From Pelagibius sp. Alg239-R121 (lineage in GTDB: Bacteria > Pseudomonadota > Alphaproteobacteria > Kiloniellales > Kiloniellaceae), in NCBI RefSeq assembly GCF_947331435.1, contig NZ_CAMZOF010000001.1, positions 434,001 through 498,000 on the forward strand: a DNA stretch of 64,000 nt, given 5' to 3'. Position 1 is the first letter of the stretch. Each line of letters opens with the position of its first letter. This document shows positions 7,599-16,614 of the stretch, in pieces. The notes under the pieces were generated by a model. That model was not told the DNA's origin, searched no databases, and was given only the letters and a program-made list of their open reading frames with translations. The translations under genes were made by a program, and so were the position numbers.

Positions 7599-10097
7599 AT
7601 GAGACCTTTTGGCCCCAGCCGTATCGCCGTTGTCTCGGGCGTTCTCATTGCCGGGCTCGTTGGCGTCACCGCTGCCGGCCATGCCGACGCGCCGGGCGTC
7701 ACGTTCCAAATTGCCGAACTCCCAACCGGCGGCAACTGGAAGAGCGGTACCATCCGCCGTGGCAGCGACGGCAATCCAACCATCGAAAAAGACGGAAGCG
7801 GCGAGCCGAGAATTCAGGTCCCGCCACCGCGCAATAAGATCGAGCAGCTGCCGGTCGAAAACATCAAGAACCTTGGCGCAAAAAAGACAAGCGCGCGCAA
7901 GGCCGTACCCCCGCCAAAGCCCGTGCAAGTTCCAAAAGCTGCTCAGGCTCCAAAAACTATTCAGGCCCCCAAATTGAAGCAGGCCGAAAAGCCTGCGCGC
8001 GCAGCGAAAACGGAAATCGCACAGGCAAAACCCGGCAGCGCGCAGTTTGCCGTCCAGCAAGCCGCGATGCCCGGGCTCGCAAAGATCGTCGCCGATCTAA
8101 AGCCGGGCAGCTGGTATCAGGTTCCCAACACGGAAATCAGACAGGTCCTGGCATCTCGCGACATGGCCCCCGAAAACGGTGGCGTCAGCGGCCCGGGTTC
8201 GGTGGTCAGAGCCTGGAACGGCGCCACCTTCGATGGCCGGTTCTGGTATTTCCATGGGGGCGGTCACAAGGATTACAGCGGGAACGAAGTCTACGCTTTC
8301 GATTTCGTCGACCTCAGTTGGGCGCGGCTGACAGACCCCAGCCCCTTCGTTTACAAAAATCCTGAGACCGGCAAGTGGGACGCGCCTAAGAGCCGCAAGC
8401 ATCCCTGTCCGCGGGTTCCCGATCTTGACGGCGATGGAAAGTTCGACGCACCGGTACCCGGGCATACCTACGACAGCATTGTCTACAGCCCCAAAACCGA
8501 AAGCTTCTTCCTTTGGTCGCAGGTGCCCTTTTGCATCGGCGGCAACGGCTGGTCCGGAGCACCGGTCTGGGAGTTCAACCCGAAAACCAAGAGTTGGACA
8601 GGGCATCGGCCGGATAACGGTAAGGATATCGAGGGTTACAAGTCGGCTGAGCTGGACCCGGCAACCGGGAACATCCTTCTTGTTTCCCGCTATCGCCTGT
8701 CGATCTTTGATGTCGAACGCAAGCAGTATACGACCATGCGCAAGGTGCGGAATACGGGATCGGACGGCACCGCCGCGGTCGATCCGGTCCGCAGGCTCCT
8801 TGTCCTCAGCGACCGCGCCGGCGTGAGATCCGCCAAGCTCGGCGACGGCTCGAGTGTAGGTGGACTGGAGAACAAGACAACCCGCCCGGCCTTCAATCAG
8901 ACCGCCGGTGTGGCCTACAACTCACGGGACAAAAACCTGGTCTATTGGTCGGGCGACCGCAGGGTCTTTACGCTGGATCCCGTCAGCAATGAATGGGGGC
9001 TCTACGAGAACCACGGAGGGCGTGCCCCCAAGCGCAGCCGCCCCTATTCGAAGTTCGTTTATATCGACGCGCTGGACGTATATGCGGCCTACAGCAACCC
9101 CAATCAGGGCATTTGGCTCTACCGCTTGCCAAAAGAAAAACCGGTCCCCGACCCCAATCGCGTCGTGTCCCTCTGTCATGGCGAGAGCTGCCAGAAATTC
9201 AGGTATATCGGCAAGGCCTTCAGGGAAGCGAAGGACGGCGCCGTAATCACCATAGGCGGCGCAACCTTTTACGAATCCGCCATTCTAAAGGCGAACAACG
9301 TCACCGTACGCGGATCAAAGGGGACGCACCTGCTGGAGACAACCGCCGAAGGCAAGGCCACCCTGGTCATCAAGGGCAACAACACGACGATTGAAGGCAT
9401 CGAATGCTCCGGCATCGGCGTCAGCGACGGGAACGGCGCCTGTATCCGCCTGGAAGGCGACAATCTGGTGCTGCGCAATGTCTATTTTCACGACAGCCAG
9501 CAAGGCCTGCTGACAAAATCCAAGGGCGGCGGCAGCATCCTGGTCGAGGACAGCAAGTTCGAGCGTTTGGGCGGCGCCTGCGGCATCAAGTGCGGCCGGG
9601 CGCACGGCATCTACATCGGCCGGGCAACCGAACTCACGGTCCGCAACAGCGTCTTCCTTTCGGCAAAGGACGAGGGCCATGCGATCAAAAGCAGGGCCGC
9701 GAAGACGACGATTGAAAACAATGTCATAGCCTCCCTCGACGGCAAGGACAGCCGGTTGATCGACATCCCGAACGGCGGAACCGTTGTCATCCGGAACAAC
9801 GTTCTTCAGGAAGGCAGCAAAAGCAGCAACCCCGACATCATAGGGATCGGGTTGGAGCTGGCCTACAAGGGCATCAAGGGTTTCCCTGTCAATTCCAGTT
9901 TGATCACAGGCAATAAAGTTGTCATCGAGCCCGCAAAGCGGCCGCGCAGCTTTGTCCACAGCCGGGACGTTCCGGATCCGGAGGTCAAAGAAAACATCAT
10001 CATCGGCGGCGCCAAACCCGGCAGCGAGAACAAGTGGTACAAGACGCGTGAAGAGGCCGGCCTGGGTCCCTATCCCGAACTTCCAAAGATCAACTGA
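7599..10097 (+). CDS. Secreted beta-propeller plus right-handed beta-helix protein
   Basis: An 832-residue exported protein. AGGAAGAG precedes the ATG. Residues 1-28 form a signal peptide ending near GHADA. A Lys/Pro/Ala-rich linker with PKAAQAPK-like repeats spans roughly 75-155. Residues 190-510 look like a kelch or galactose-oxidase-type propeller (blocks such as FDGRFWYFHGGG and SGNEVYAFDF). Residues 520-830 contain Asn-rich turns such as IKGNNTTIEGIECSG, VEDSKF and TIENNVIASLDG of a pectate-lyase-like parallel beta-helix. It probably binds or cleaves an extracellular polysaccharide, perhaps that made here. No catalytic residues can be named. It is the only clearly exported carbohydrate-type enzyme in this half. 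Confidence 0.82.
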   Translation: MRPFGPSRIAVVSGVLIAGLVGVTAAGHADAPGVTFQIAELPTGGNWKSGTIRRGSDGNPTIEKDGSGEPRIQVPPPRNKIEQLPVENIKNLGAKKTSARKAVPPPKPVQVPKAAQAPKTIQAPKLKQAEKPARAAKTEIAQAKPGSAQFAVQQAAMPGLAKIVADLKPGSWYQVPNTEIRQVLASRDMAPENGGVSGPGSVVRAWNGATFDGRFWYFHGGGHKDYSGNEVYAFDFVDLSWARLTDPSPFVYKNPETGKWDAPKSRKHPCPRVPDLDGDGKFDAPVPGHTYDSIVYSPKTESFFLWSQVPFCIGGNGWSGAPVWEFNPKTKSWTGHRPDNGKDIEGYKSAELDPATGNILLVSRYRLSIFDVERKQYTTMRKVRNTGSDGTAAVDPVRRLLVLSDRAGVRSAKLGDGSSVGGLENKTTRPAFNQTAGVAYNSRDKNLVYWSGDRRVFTLDPVSNEWGLYENHGGRAPKRSRPYSKFVYIDALDVYAAYSNPNQGIWLYRLPKEKPVPDPNRVVSLCHGESCQKFRYIGKAFREAKDGAVITIGGATFYESAILKANNVTVRGSKGTHLLETTAEGKATLVIKGNNTTIEGIECSGIGVSDGNGACIRLEGDNLVLRNVYFHDSQQGLLTKSKGGGSILVEDSKFERLGGACGIKCGRAHGIYIGRATELTVRNSVFLSAKDEGHAIKSRAAKTTIENNVIASLDGKDSRLIDIPNGGTVVIRNNVLQEGSKSSNPDIIGIGLELAYKGIKGFPVNSSLITGNKVVIEPAKRPRSFVHSRDVPDPEVKENIIIGGAKPGSENKWYKTREEAGLGPYPELPKIN

Positions 10098-10249
10098 TCT
10101 TGTTCCGGGCGACAGGGTATCGTGTCAGCGCCAAACCCGGCGCAGGCAGGAATCAGCGGCCGAAACAGCGACCGAATCAGCAACCCGGGCCCGCTTTGCG
10201 CGTGTTGCTGACGAAAACGCTCTTCCGCTCTATCTCATTGAATTAGGCT

Positions 10250-10305
10250 AGGTTCACCGGGACGAAGGACCGCCCTTGGCGATCTCGTCCAACCCGGATC
10301 TACCC
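10250..10305. repeat. Palindromic intergenic element, family 2, copy 1
   Basis: About 56 bases running from AGGTTCACCGGGACGA to CCAACCCGGATCTACCC, with an inner CGCC-CTT-GGCG hairpin. A closely related copy lies at 19084-19143. It sits about 30 bases past the stop of the minus-strand lectin-like gene. Confidence 0.7.
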
Positions 10306-10335
10306 GAGGTCTTCGCCAGACTGCCGCAGCGAGGG

Positions 10336-10911
10336 CTACTTCCAGTACTGCCCCTTGGCCGGATACTCGACGAACATGATCTTCCAGTGGACGTTTCTGG
10401 CATTGGCGTTCCAGGTAAAACCGGACCTGGTCGACCAATAGTGTACCGCGTAGAAATAGTTGAAGTTGCTGCAACCATCGCTTCGGTTCGGATTGTTCGG
10501 CCGTTTGCCCTGCACATTCCAAACCCGACCCCAACGCTGAAAACCGTTCTTTTCGTGCAAACGGCCGTTCGCCCAGATCAAGCGGTTGTACTTGCAAAGG
10601 TACTGGAGGCCAAACCAGGAGGGTTTATCTGGCTTGAAGGTCTCACGCAGAAAATTGTGCGTCGCCTTGTCCCGCACGACGGCAAGCCGGCCACGGCGCC
10701 CTTTATAGGAGCGTTTTGCTGCCAGGCCTTTGACCTCCAGCCAGCCGCTCTCGTCGCGCACGAAGCGGCCGGGATACTGATTCTTCAAGCTCACAAGCTC
10801 GAAATAGCTGTCGGTCGGTTCGTAGTAGACGGGGCTGTCCATCAAGGGCTTGGCCAAGGCAGCCGTCGCACTACCGATCATAATCAATAGAGCCAGAACT
10901 ACGTTTCGCAT
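10336..10911 (-). CDS. Exported protein with a possible C-type-lectin-like domain
   Basis: A 191-residue protein with signal peptide MRNVVLALLIMIGSATAALA. The mature part contains WFGLQY, then LIWANGRLHEKNGFQRWG, then GKRPNNPNRSDGC, then FTWNANARN and KIMFVEYP in that order. These resemble the WIG, sugar-binding PN and WND blocks of C-type-lectin-like folds. The two cysteines could form one disulphide, but the usual last cysteine is missing. This reading is an inference from motif order. Two in-frame ATGs slightly upstream would add a few residues. It lies between the beta-helix protein and a FemAB-like gene, so a role in recognising an external glycan is plausible. Confidence 0.5.
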   Translation of the reverse strand: MRNVVLALLIMIGSATAALAKPLMDSPVYYEPTDSYFELVSLKNQYPGRFVRDESGWLEVKGLAAKRSYKGRRGRLAVVRDKATHNFLRETFKPDKPSWFGLQYLCKYNRLIWANGRLHEKNGFQRWGRVWNVQGKRPNNPNRSDGCSNFNYFYAVHYWSTRSGFTWNANARNVHWKIMFVEYPAKGQYWK

Positions 10912-11096
10912 CATTTCAAAGCCCAAACTTGTCTTCGTTCAAACAATATAATTTACGCGTTCGATTCCGTGAGTCAACTCTCTGATCACAGGGATCCTGT
11001 GTCATTTTGGTTAACAAAACGGCAGAAAACAGGGATTTTTACCGGTATTCTCAGCGAAACTCACAATGCCGTGCCATGGATTGCAACGGCAAGGAA

Positions 11097-12176
11097 TCAC
11101 CCCTTAACCATCGCTTTCAGCCGGGCAACACCCACATGCCGCAGGGCCCCGACCGCCCCCTGAAGGGTACGGGGGTTAAAGGCAACAATGCCACGCCGCT
11201 CGCGCCGCTCGCTCAACCACTGCTTTTTGTAGGCGTCATCGCCACGCCCGTAATCGACCTCGACGACCTGATGGTTCGTCAGAACATGTTCCAGAACCTT
11301 GACGGTCAGAACCGATCCTGCAGAGAGTTTCTTGAATTCTTCATCATAGGCCAGCTTGAAGATCGTCGCGCGGCCGCCCGATACGATCCAGATCTGCGAC
11401 GCCGCGGGCCGGTCTCCTAGATAAACCGTCCCCAAGCACAGGCAGCCGGCGGCGGCGGCTTCCTTAACCAAGCGGCGGGTGAAATCGGGAAAAGGCTCCG
11501 GCTCCTTCCAACTGTTGGCATAGATCACGTCGTAGGCGTCCATCGCCTGATCCAGTGCGGCCCCCTCTGCAAGGATCTCGAAGCGGACCTCTTCCATCTT
11601 TTCGAGCTTGCGTCCCTTGCGTTTGACCGTGTTGCGCAGCGCCGACGGCCGCCGCGCCATGAAGCTTTCGAGGCTGTCGCCATCCGTGCTTTCGTACCAG
11701 TTGCCGAAGTGCGCATAGCTCTGAACCACGAACCCGGCCCGGCTCAATGCCGCTTCGAAAGCGGAAAAGAAAGGTTCCGCCGGATCGAGAGATTCGAAAT
11801 TGATACTCTGCCAGGCCGGTTTCTCCGCGGCCAATGCGCCGGCAAATCCCTCGGCAGCCGCGTCCGGCGTCACCGCCGTCGGATGGATGAGCGGCAGGAA
11901 AAGCGTGGTGTACATGGTGCTGAACCCGGTCAGCGTCCGCGCGTTGCCGGCCGCGACCGAGGCTACGCCGCTGCGGGCAACCAGCAATCCCACCGCCGTT
12001 CCGTCATCTTCTTCGAGGCCATAGAGCTGAAGGGCATCCCCAGCCTCTCGCGTGGTCTCGGCAAGTGTCTCGAACCAGGGCCGGCTCGCATAGAAACTCT
12101 CGCGGGCGGTCGCTTCGAAAAGCGCCGAATAGCCCGCGGGCAGAGCATTAAGGTCTTTATAGAGTTTCGATTGCAT
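11097..12176 (-). CDS. FemAB/CelD-like GNAT-fold acyltransferase
   Basis: About 359 residues with the double-GNAT layout of the Acetyltransf_6 (BioF2-like) family. The N-terminal half holds SFYASRPWFETLAET, as in many FemAB-like proteins with a W-(F/L) motif; the C-terminal half holds RNTVKRKGRKLEK, GDRPAASQIWIVSGGRATIFKLAYDEEFKKLSAG and the closing VDYGRGDDAYKKQW. These enzymes transfer acyl or aminoacyl groups and are routine members of EPS/exosortase loci. An in-frame GTG at 12194 is an alternative start; neither start has a strong ribosome site. It diverges from a second family member at 12367. Confidence 0.78.
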   Translation of the reverse strand: MQSKLYKDLNALPAGYSALFEATARESFYASRPWFETLAETTREAGDALQLYGLEEDDGTAVGLLVARSGVASVAAGNARTLTGFSTMYTTLFLPLIHPTAVTPDAAAEGFAGALAAEKPAWQSINFESLDPAEPFFSAFEAALSRAGFVVQSYAHFGNWYESTDGDSLESFMARRPSALRNTVKRKGRKLEKMEEVRFEILAEGAALDQAMDAYDVIYANSWKEPEPFPDFTRRLVKEAAAAGCLCLGTVYLGDRPAASQIWIVSGGRATIFKLAYDEEFKKLSAGSVLTVKVLEHVLTNHQVVEVDYGRGDDAYKKQWLSERRERRGIVAFNPRTLQGAVGALRHVGVARLKAMVKG

Positions 12177-12366
12177 ACTGGGTGAGACCGGCACAGTGAT
12201 TGGCTGAAAAATGACAAGAGACGCAATGATTTTGAAGCTTGAGGGGCAGATCGGCCGCCACGAGCGCCATAAGTAAGAAACTATTCACAGATCCACATAG
12301 CATTTCGTTAACGGCCTATGCTACGACCTTTCGCAAATCTGCGACGGACATAACCGTAACAGTTCG

Positions 12367-13560
12367 ATGACAACTTCCGATTCGCCTTCATCCATCACAG
12401 ACGTAAAAACCGAGGCTATGACCGCACCCTACGAGGTTTCCTGCGACCCGATCGCCAAGCTGTCCGATCTCGGTACGGCCTGGCAGGAGTTGGAGACCCG
12501 CAGCGATTCCTCGTTCTTTCAGTCCTGGTGCTGGATCGGAACATGGCTGGAGACCCTGCCGCCCCACTTCAATCCCCGGATTCTGCGCGTGACCTCGGAC
12601 GGACGGCTCGTCGGATTGGGAATTCTGATCCTGCATGCCGGTAACCGTCATCGGATCATGCCCGTCGGCCGCCTGCTGCTCAACGAAACCGGGGATCCCT
12701 ATCACGACCGCTTGACGCTGGAATACGGCGGCATCCTGAGCGACAGGAACGCAGGCGCAGAGGTGACTGCGGCGGCCCTGCGCTGGCTCGCAAGCCATGA
12801 CCCGGACTGGAGCGAGCTTTGTCTGAGCGGCCTGCTTCCTGAAACTCTGGCCGAGGTCTCCAGTGCGGCATCCGATCTCGGGCTCTTGACCTGGATTCCG
12901 GATCTCAAGCCCTGCGATTACGTGGATCTCGCGCAGGTGCGAAGCGGCAAGGACGATTATCTTTCACAGCTCAGCCGCAACACGCGCCAGCAACTCCGCC
13001 GCGCTCTGCGGCTCTACGAGGCGGACGGCCCGCTTACCCTGACAGCGGCAGGCAGTCTGGAAGAGGCGCACAGCTTCCTGGATCAGCTCGCCGAACTGCA
13101 CCAAAGCTATTGGATTGCGCGGGGCGAAACGGGGTCCTTTTCCAATGCCTATTTCAGTCAGTTTCACCGGGCATTGGTCACCGCGGGCTTCCCGGAGGGA
13201 AAAATACAGCTGCTGCGCGCCGACGCCGGCGGCCGGCCCATCGGCTATCTCTACAATTTCGTCCATCACGGCTACGTCTACGGCTATCAGAGCGGCTTCA
13301 GCTATGACCAAGACCCGAAGCGCAAGCCGGGACTGGTCACCCACTATCTCGCAATCGAGCAGAATCTGGGGCAGGGCGCCAGAATCTACGACTTCATGGC
13401 GGGGCATGGACAGCACAAGCGCAGCCTGGGCAATGCCACGCAGGACATGACCTGGCTTGTCTTGCAGCGCAATATATTCAAGAATCGGCTAGAGCAGCAG
13501 CTCAGACAGCTTAAACAACGCCTCGCGGAGCGCAAACAAGCCGAAGCGAAGGCCGGTTGA
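12367..13560 (+). CDS. CelD/BcsL-like GNAT-fold acyltransferase
   Basis: A 397-residue protein of the same Acetyltransf_6 family as its divergent neighbour but clearly different in sequence. Typical blocks are SSFFQSWCWIGTWLETLPP near residue 50, LSRNTRQQLRRALRLYEADG near 195 and the GNAT core GRPIGYLYNFVHHGYVYGYQSGF near 290, followed by YDFMAGHGQHKRSLG. The C-terminus is a basic, Gln-rich helix. The likely job is acyl transfer to a nucleotide-sugar or lipid-linked glycan in the cytosol. The asparagine-synthase-like gene follows on the same strand after about 140 bases. Confidence 0.78.
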   Translation: MTTSDSPSSITDVKTEAMTAPYEVSCDPIAKLSDLGTAWQELETRSDSSFFQSWCWIGTWLETLPPHFNPRILRVTSDGRLVGLGILILHAGNRHRIMPVGRLLLNETGDPYHDRLTLEYGGILSDRNAGAEVTAAALRWLASHDPDWSELCLSGLLPETLAEVSSAASDLGLLTWIPDLKPCDYVDLAQVRSGKDDYLSQLSRNTRQQLRRALRLYEADGPLTLTAAGSLEEAHSFLDQLAELHQSYWIARGETGSFSNAYFSQFHRALVTAGFPEGKIQLLRADAGGRPIGYLYNFVHHGYVYGYQSGFSYDQDPKRKPGLVTHYLAIEQNLGQGARIYDFMAGHGQHKRSLGNATQDMTWLVLQRNIFKNRLEQQLRQLKQRLAERKQAEAKAG

Positions 13561-13698
13561 TATGACGGGCGCTCAGGCTATAACGAGCGCAAAAGAATAC
13601 AGCATTAAGACTCTGGAAGGGTCGGCGCTGTAGGTGATTAAACCGAATTGGGCCCTGAAGAGGGCGCAGCGGGTGCAATTGAAAGGTCGACGCCGAAT

Positions 13699-15597
13699 AT
13701 GAGCGGGCTTTGTGGTTGGTTGGGCAGCGCCGTGACCGAGGGAGATGCCAAAGGCGTGCTCTCGGCCATGACCGGCGGACTCTATGACTTTTCCGGGTCG
13801 CAGGTGCGCGCCGAAAGCAATGCGGGCGCCGGCCTTTCCGTCAAGGGACGGGATGCGGGAAGCGGGCAGACCGGGGGTATCAGCCTCTTTGCCGAAGGCG
13901 CCGTCATCGCGGCCATAGAGGGCTACCCCCGCTGGCTCGATTCCGAACTGGAAGCCCTTGCTCTTCGTGACGGCCAGGCGGCCGCGCTGGCAGAGGCCTA
14001 CAAACGTCACGGCCGTGACGCGCTTCAACGGATCATGGGTGCCTGGGCTCTCGCCATTGTGGACAGCGAACGGCAGACTGCGTTGCTGGCCATCGACCGG
14101 CTCGGCATACGGCCGCTCTGCTATGCTCGACCAGCGTCCGGCAAGGGTGTGGTGTTCGGGACCACGACGGATTGCGTAACCGGCCACCCCGAGATCAACG
14201 GAAGCCTCAGCCACCAGGCGATCTTCGACTACATGTTCTTTACCCGCTCTCCAGCACCGGGAACGATCTTTCAGGAGATCGGCAAACTGCTGCCCGGCCA
14301 GTGCCTCTGGTACGAAGACGGCGAGGTCAAGACGGCCGCTTACTGGCGGGTCGACTACAGCGACGATGCGCGCAGCCGGGACGAACTGTCGGAAGAGCTG
14401 ATGGCCGTCCTGCGCCGCTCCGTGAGCCGTGCGACCTCCGGTGCGGACTTCGCTTCGACCGGATCGTTCCTCAGCGGCGGCATCGACAGCTCGACAGTGA
14501 CCGGACTTCTGGCCGAGCAAAGCCGGGGGAGCGCTAAATCCTACGGGGTCGGCTTCGACTCGGTCGAGCACAACGAGATGGGCTACGCCAGGATCACAGC
14601 CGAACACTATGGCGTCGAACATCTGGAATACTACGTCACACCCGCTGATATCGTCGATTTCATTCCCAAGATCGCCGACATCTACGACGAGCCCTATGGC
14701 AACAGTTCCGCGGTCGCGGCCTACTACTGCGCCAAGATGGCGCGCGAGCACGGAGTCGATCTGCTGCTCGCAGGCGACGGCGGCGACGAACTATTTGCCG
14801 GCAATGAACGCTACGCGGATCAGAAGATCTTCGAAGCTTACAACTACATTCCCCGCTGGCTGCGCGGCGGCCTGCTGGAACCCATCGTGATGAATGTTCC
14901 CGCCGGCGACCGTGTGATGCCTCTGCGCAAGGCGCGCAGCTATATCCGGCGGGCAAAGGTTCCCCTGCCGGACCGCCTGGAGAGCTATAACTACTACAAC
15001 GAAGTCGATCTGAACGATTGCTTCATGCCGGGTGTCGTCGAGGCAATCGACCGGCAGAACCCCTACCATCTGCTCCGGATGCATTACGACGATTCGGGGG
15101 CGGAGTCGTCTCTGGATTCAATGCTTTATCTCGATGTCCGGACCACCCTGGCCGATGACGATCTGCGCAAGGTTGAGCAGACCACGGCTTTGGCGGGCGT
15201 CGATGTCCGTTACCCGCTGCTCGATGAAGAGGTTCTGGCTTTCTCCGCAAAGATTCCTCCGGCGATGAAACTGGAAGGGCGGAAGTTGAGATCCTTCTTC
15301 AAGTACGCCGTCCGTGATTTTCTTCCGCCAGCCACTCTCACCAAATCAAAACACGGTTTCGGCTTGCCGTTCGGGCTCTGGCTCAAGACCGATCCGGGCA
15401 TGCAGTCCCTGGCCTATGACAGTCTCGCGACCCTCAAGAACCGAAACATCTTTCAGCCGGCGTTCCTCGATTCGGCGATCGAAACGCACCGGAACGGGCA
15501 TTCGTCTTTTCATGGCGAATTGATCTGGGTCCTGATGCTTCTGGAGTTGTGGTTTCAAAAACACCGGGACCAAACCAGCGTCGCGACAGCCGCCTGA
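13699..15597 (+). CDS. Asparagine-synthase-like amidoligase with degenerate glutaminase half
   Basis: A 632-residue two-domain protein. Residues 1-200 have the class II amidotransferase layout but begin MSGLCGWLG, where active enzymes have MCG; the RHRGPD and NGEIYN motifs are also absent (EGYPRW replaces the latter). Residues about 235-600 form an intact ATP-pyrophosphatase domain with FLSGGIDSSTV, LLLAGDGGDELFAGNERY and LTKSKHGFGLPFG. The protein may therefore use free ammonia or another amine to amidate a sugar or peptide carboxylate. Such asparagine synthases are common in exosortase-linked EPS loci. The chosen ATG gives the family N-terminus; an upstream ATG at 13648 would hide it behind 17 residues. 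Confidence 0.85.
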   Translation: MSGLCGWLGSAVTEGDAKGVLSAMTGGLYDFSGSQVRAESNAGAGLSVKGRDAGSGQTGGISLFAEGAVIAAIEGYPRWLDSELEALALRDGQAAALAEAYKRHGRDALQRIMGAWALAIVDSERQTALLAIDRLGIRPLCYARPASGKGVVFGTTTDCVTGHPEINGSLSHQAIFDYMFFTRSPAPGTIFQEIGKLLPGQCLWYEDGEVKTAAYWRVDYSDDARSRDELSEELMAVLRRSVSRATSGADFASTGSFLSGGIDSSTVTGLLAEQSRGSAKSYGVGFDSVEHNEMGYARITAEHYGVEHLEYYVTPADIVDFIPKIADIYDEPYGNSSAVAAYYCAKMAREHGVDLLLAGDGGDELFAGNERYADQKIFEAYNYIPRWLRGGLLEPIVMNVPAGDRVMPLRKARSYIRRAKVPLPDRLESYNYYNEVDLNDCFMPGVVEAIDRQNPYHLLRMHYDDSGAESSLDSMLYLDVRTTLADDDLRKVEQTTALAGVDVRYPLLDEEVLAFSAKIPPAMKLEGRKLRSFFKYAVRDFLPPATLTKSKHGFGLPFGLWLKTDPGMQSLAYDSLATLKNRNIFQPAFLDSAIETHRNGHSSFHGELIWVLMLLELWFQKHRDQTSVATAA

Positions 15598-15624
15598 TCA
15601 GGCGGAGCACACGCGACGGGCATA

Positions 15625-16377
15625 TCAGGTATAAACCCAAAGATACCAAATCTGGCCGAGCCACTCATGCAGAGCATAGTAGCTGCCGTAGAGGGCTCCG
15701 GCATTGGGGATGAAATCGCCCAGTCCGATGTCGATGATCCCGCCCAGGCGCGTCGGTGCCGGAATAACCGACAATCCTGCGGACTCAAAGACTAGTACCG
15801 CGCGGCGCATATGCCACGAATGGGTGACCAGATAGACGGTCGAGACGCCGTGCGACTGCAGCAACGCTTCCGAATTCGTGGCGTTTTCCTTGGTATTGAG
15901 CGACTCGTCTTCCGTCCAGACGGTTTCAACACCGAATTCTTCGGTCAAAACCTTCGCCATGGCGTCCGAGAGCGGCGTATCGAAATCACCGGTAATGCCG
16001 CCGGTCGTCATGACCGGCAGTCCAAGATCCCGGTGCAGCTTAGCGGCATAGCGCAGGCGTTCCAGGGTCAGGCCCCCTGCGGTGTCACCGCCATATTCCG
16101 GCGCATCCACATACATGCCGGCCGCGAGCACAACAATCGCCGAATCTTCGGCAACCGGCTGCGAGGTATCTAGCGGCGGATGAACCTGTAAACTGCTCAG
16201 CAGCACGCCGCTTACAGCCGGCAGCGAGAGGAGCAGCAACCCGGCAACCGCGATCATAATGATCCGGCGCCCCAGGACCGGCCAGCGCCGGGTGCAAAGC
16301 CAACCGACCAACGCCAGCAGGATGAAGTTCATCGGCGGCAGAAACAGTGGTTTAATGTAGTACAGGAATGATAGCAT
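15625..16377 (-). CDS. YdcF/ElyC-like DUF218 membrane protein
   Basis: A 250-residue protein with two N-terminal membrane helices (about residues 8-30 and 38-58) and a soluble DUF218 domain. The domain shows IVVLAAGMYV, LRYAAKLHRDLGLPVMTTGG, the acidic ESLNTKENATNS block and VYLVTHSWHMRRAVLVFESAGL. E. coli ElyC, of this family, affects undecaprenyl-phosphate-dependent envelope synthesis. AGGAAAGG lies 7 bases before the ATG. The gene is convergent with the amidoligase and divergent from the GMC oxidoreductase. A perfect palindrome, CCGCCTGATCAGGCGG, spans the amidoligase stop between the two convergent genes at 15590-15605. Confidence 0.8.
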   Translation of the reverse strand: MLSFLYYIKPLFLPPMNFILLALVGWLCTRRWPVLGRRIIMIAVAGLLLLSLPAVSGVLLSSLQVHPPLDTSQPVAEDSAIVVLAAGMYVDAPEYGGDTAGGLTLERLRYAAKLHRDLGLPVMTTGGITGDFDTPLSDAMAKVLTEEFGVETVWTEDESLNTKENATNSEALLQSHGVSTVYLVTHSWHMRRAVLVFESAGLSVIPAPTRLGGIIDIGLGDFIPNAGALYGSYYALHEWLGQIWYLWVYT

Positions 16378-16614
16378 TTCCGACCTTTCCTGGAGCCGCC
16401 CCCGAATGCGGCCTGCAGGTAATTCGAGCCTTCATGACGAACCGGTCCGCCGTGAGGCTGCGCGTCAATGTCACTTGCTATCCGGGTGCCGTCAAATCCT
16501 TCCTTAACGCAATGCACGCAGACTGGCTCACTTATTCATCAGGCCGGCGCTCTTGCCGTTTTAATCCGACCTGATACAACTGGGCGCGCAAAAAGTCAGA
16601 GGGATTCGAAGACG

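Noticed and set aside
13573-14751. A 392-codon minus-strand frame
   Set aside because: Antisense to the asparagine-synthase-like gene, whose ATP-binding motifs are intact.
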